A stretch of 64,000 bases of DNA from an uncultured Litoreibacter sp. GTDB taxonomy: Bacteria > Pseudomonadota > Alphaproteobacteria > Rhodobacterales > Rhodobacteraceae. The notes under the pieces are model-generated. The model saw only the letters and a list, made by a program, of their open reading frames with translations, ran no database searches and was not told the DNA's origin. This document shows, one piece after another, positions 61,512-64,000 of the stretch. The stretch lies in the NCBI RefSeq assembly GCF_947501785.1, contig NZ_CANMXB010000001.1:3785949-3849948 (forward strand), read 5' to 3'. Made by a program: the position numbers and the translations under genes. The stretch's first letter is position 1. Each line of letters starts with the position of its first letter.

Positions 61512-63596
61512 ATGAATGCCATTTTCACGCAAGAGACCCGCCTTGGGAAATTGACCACGGTGCTGGGCAAAGATGTGCTGGTGCTTTTGCGGTTTACCGG
61601 ACGCGACCACGTCAACGACCTGTTCGAGTACAAGGTGCAATGCCTGTCCACCGCCCCAAACATTGATTTCAACAAAATCATCGGCACCCATGCCAGCGTG
61701 GAAATCAACAGCCAAAACAATGGCCCACGCCATTTCGACGGCATTGTCACCGAGGCTCAATGGGCCGGCGTCGGCGAGAATGGCAACAAATACGAGCTGA
61801 CCCTGCGGCCTTGGTTCTGGCTGGCCGGACGGCGGCGCAACCAGCGCATTTTCCACAACATGACCGTGGTCGAAATCATTGAAGAGCTGCTTTCAACCTA
61901 TGGCAGGCTGGGCGCGCCGGCATTGGAGGTCGTCCTGACCGAGGATTATCCGGTTCTGGAATACACCGTGCAATACCGCGAAAGCGACATGGCCTTCGCC
62001 ATGCGCCTGATGGAGCGGTTCGGCATCAACTACCACTTCACCCATGAGCCCGGTAACCACACCCTGAAGCTGACCGACAGCACCGACAACCACGACACCG
62101 TTGCCGGCAACAGCCGCGTCTACAAACCCTATGACGGGCATCACAACACCGAGCACGAACATTTCTGGGAGTGGCACCCGGAAAGCCGCCTGACCACCGG
62201 CGCGATGCGGCTGACCGATTACAATTTCAAGACCCCGCATGCCGGGATGGAAACGGAGCGGATGGGCGACGCGGCCTATTCGGAAGGCCAGATCGAAAGC
62301 TACGACTACCCGGGGGATTACCTCGATCAGGGGCAGGGCAGGCGCGTCATCGGGCTGCGCACGGATCAGGAACGGGGCCAGGACGTCCGGCACCGCGCCA
62401 TTGGCGATTGTACCTCGCTTGGGGCGGGCATGTTGATGACCCTGACCGGCGACCATGTCGACGGCGTCAAAGGGCAACGCTACATGTGTTTGAGCGCGTC
62501 ACATAGCTACGTCTCCGACGCGTACGGCACAATGGACAGCGAGGCGCAAAAGCAGGCCTCGGACGGCTACGCCTATACCGGCGAATATGTCTTGATGCCC
62601 GACACGGCCCCGCTGGCCCCGGAACGCAAAACCCGCATCCCCGTGGTGCAGGGCCCGCAAACGGCGGTTGTCGTGGGCGAGGGCGAGATCGACTGCGACG
62701 AATACGGCCGCATCCTGGTGCACTTCCACTGGGATCTGGAAGAGGCTTATTCCATGCGCTGCCGCGTCAGCCAGAACTGGGCGCATCGCGGCTATGGCGG
62801 TATGGTGATCCCACGCATCGGCATGGAAGTTGTCGTCGAGTTTCTGGAGGGCGACCCGGACAAACCCTTGGTCACCGGCTGCGTTTACAACGGCAGCAAC
62901 ATGCCGCCCTACGACCTGCCGTCCCACAAAACCAAATCCGTCTTCAAGACCGACACCCATCAGGGCGAAGGTTTCAACGAGCTGACTTTCGAGGACGAAA
63001 AAGAACAAGAATTGATCTACATGCATGGCCAAAAGGACCAGCAGATCGACATTCTGAACGACCGGACAAAGAGCATTGGCAATGACCAGATGGAATCCGT
63101 GGGGCGCGACAAAACCATCAGCATCGGCCGCGACCATACCGAGACCATTGGTCAAGACGCCCGCCACACCGTCATGCGCGACGTTTATTACGAGGTGAAA
63201 CAGAACCAGCAGGAAAAATACGGCAAGGACCACATCCACAATGTGGGCAACATCCACAAACAGGATGTGTTTGCCGATTACCTGCAGAAGGTCGGGCGCA
63301 ATTCCGAGCGCACCGTGCTGGGCCGCTCCGTGCTGAACGTGACCGAGGCGATCACCAACAACACCAAGCTGCACACGCTGATGGCCTACCAGAAATTTGT
63401 GATCAAAGCGCCGGGTGCCAAAATCACCATGGGCGGCGGCACAATCACCTTGGAGGCCGCGACCATCAACCTCAAAGGCGCGGTCAATATGGGCGGCGGC
63501 GGCGGCGCGCAGGTGCCGACCCTTCAGGGCGCAGCAAATGAGGGCCTGCCATTGGTCGAGGAATGCCTGAAACAGACTGGCGAAGAAGACGCATAA
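61512..63596 (+). CDS. vgrG: T6SS-type VgrG spike protein (orphan)
   Basis: This 694-aa protein has the gp27-like hub (VLVLLRFTGRDHVNDLFEYK, then AQWAGVGENGNKYELTLRPW and LAGRRRNQRIFHNMTVVEII at about 90-125), a gp5 OB fold (RILVHFHWDLEEAYSMRCRV, MVIPRIGMEVVVEFLEGDPD) and DUF2345-type beta-helix repeats (for example SIGNDQMESVGRDKTISIGR). It ends in a Gly-rich segment with no toxin domain. This is TssI/VgrG of a type VI secretion system, distinct from the eCIS spike at 9179. No other T6SS genes are in the window. Upstream is tRNA-Phe. Confidence 0.93.
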   Translation: MNAIFTQETRLGKLTTVLGKDVLVLLRFTGRDHVNDLFEYKVQCLSTAPNIDFNKIIGTHASVEINSQNNGPRHFDGIVTEAQWAGVGENGNKYELTLRPWFWLAGRRRNQRIFHNMTVVEIIEELLSTYGRLGAPALEVVLTEDYPVLEYTVQYRESDMAFAMRLMERFGINYHFTHEPGNHTLKLTDSTDNHDTVAGNSRVYKPYDGHHNTEHEHFWEWHPESRLTTGAMRLTDYNFKTPHAGMETERMGDAAYSEGQIESYDYPGDYLDQGQGRRVIGLRTDQERGQDVRHRAIGDCTSLGAGMLMTLTGDHVDGVKGQRYMCLSASHSYVSDAYGTMDSEAQKQASDGYAYTGEYVLMPDTAPLAPERKTRIPVVQGPQTAVVVGEGEIDCDEYGRILVHFHWDLEEAYSMRCRVSQNWAHRGYGGMVIPRIGMEVVVEFLEGDPDKPLVTGCVYNGSNMPPYDLPSHKTKSVFKTDTHQGEGFNELTFEDEKEQELIYMHGQKDQQIDILNDRTKSIGNDQMESVGRDKTISIGRDHTETIGQDARHTVMRDVYYEVKQNQQEKYGKDHIHNVGNIHKQDVFADYLQKVGRNSERTVLGRSVLNVTEAITNNTKLHTLMAYQKFVIKAPGAKITMGGGTITLEAATINLKGAVNMGGGGGAQVPTLQGAANEGLPLVEECLKQTGEEDA

Positions 63597-63608
63597 ACCT
63601 GGGCCCCT

Positions 63609-63863
63609 TCATGATGACCGTTCAGGTCTGCGAATGTCGGCATTCAACGGATTTACCAAATTCTCCAGCTGCTCCACGGTGAGTACCAGTTCGCATATTG
63701 TGTGATCGGGCTTACCCCCATAGCCATTTGACATAACGTGCATTTGCACAGGATGGCCCTCCGAAAGCGGAGACTGACCGGCTTTGCCATATCGAACATA
63801 GCGACCGGAGACTAGGCAAACCAAGGCTCGCCCATCATTTGGAATTTGAACAGCATCGTCCAA
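63609..63863 (-). CDS. Hypothetical protein or fragment, convergent with vgrG
   Basis: The frame is about 85 residues with only a TTG start (63863); it reads MDDAVQIPNDGRALVCLVSG and ends with LVLTVEQLENLVNPLNADIR. A coding-like stretch (GEFAKITLDD) continues in frame upstream of the start up to a stop, so the true N-terminus may be lost or the gene may be broken. I do not recognise the family. Confidence 0.35.
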   Translation of the reverse strand: MDDAVQIPNDGRALVCLVSGRYVRYGKAGQSPLSEGHPVQMHVMSNGYGGKPDHTICELVLTVEQLENLVNPLNADIRRPERSS

Positions 63864-64000
63864 AGTGATCTTCGCGAACTCTCCGTCGCTCCTTTCTGTT
63901 GTGCCTCAGATGGCCGCACTGCGGGACGGAGCCGCCATTGACCCGTTGTCTCTTGGTCGCTACCAGAATGACCATGATTGCTTGAGCCTCTCCCACACAA

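Noticed and set aside
1..64000. CRISPR array
   Set aside because: No regularly spaced direct repeats of 25-40 bp were seen on reading.

Overview
The window looks like a marine alphaproteobacterium of the Rhodobacteraceae (Roseobacter group). The support is the GC-rich chromosomal backbone, the gene order murA-DUF2948-hisD-UPF0262-phosphatase-infA-maf-RNase E/G-yacG, an SOS box of the alphaproteobacterial type (GAAC-N7-GAAC) before an imuA-imuB-dnaE2 cassette, and copies of a hairpin repeat of a kind common in this family's intergenic regions. No database search was possible; family names come from motifs and gene order.

Layout. 1-15025 (minus strand): a tightly coupled operon for an extracellular contractile injection system (eCIS, Afp/PVC-like). 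From its upstream end it encodes an Ala-rich coiled-coil protein, one sheath, two tube proteins, a tiny DUF5908-type protein, a LysM hub adaptor, a VgrG-like spike, a PAAR tip, a gp25-like wedge, an Afp11-like baseplate protein, an unusual protein with hydrophobic helices, an Afp12-like baseplate protein, and the start of a tape-measure protein that runs off the left edge. 15581-29000: housekeeping and metabolic genes (PxpA, a KdgK-like sugar kinase, YjbQ, an EamA exporter with an alkylsulfatase and a divergent TetR, a small hydrolase, tRNA-Gly, urate hydroxylase PuuD, an ABC exporter, a BON-LysM protein, an acyl-CoA synthetase). 29079-34596: the LexA-controlled imuA-imuB-dnaE2 mutagenesis cassette.

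34699-54226: a 19.5-kb island, visibly more AT-rich than its flanks, integrated at the 3' end of tRNA-Thr(GGT). It has a 26-bp duplicated att core at both ends, a 13-bp putative integrase arm site repeated about 57 bp inside each end, and a tyrosine integrase next to the intact tRNA. Its cargo is a GHKL-ATPase/nuclease-like protein, a serine recombinase, two small regulators sharing a 20-bp upstream box, a 1251-aa virion-like protein, a family-A polymerase-like protein (TV-Pol-like), a zinc-ribbon protein, a BRO-type antirepressor whose 5' end is replaced by an ATPase + TOPRIM-like pair (candidate OLD/PARIS-like defence), an HNH nuclease, several secreted or membrane unknowns and a pentapeptide-repeat protein. 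Two copies of a ~103-bp intergenic repeat in the island fold into a three-way-junction-like RNA with one compensatory change between copies. The island reads as a phage-derived satellite or integrative element carrying defence cargo, but that role is inferred.

54380-64000: core genes (murA to yacG), tRNA-Phe, and at the right end an orphan T6SS-type VgrG. The strongest candidates for undescribed biology are the repeated structured RNA with the polymerase-like gene, the single-chain ATPase-nuclease protein, the ATPase/TOPRIM pair that truncates the BRO gene, and the membrane-helix protein inside the eCIS baseplate operon.
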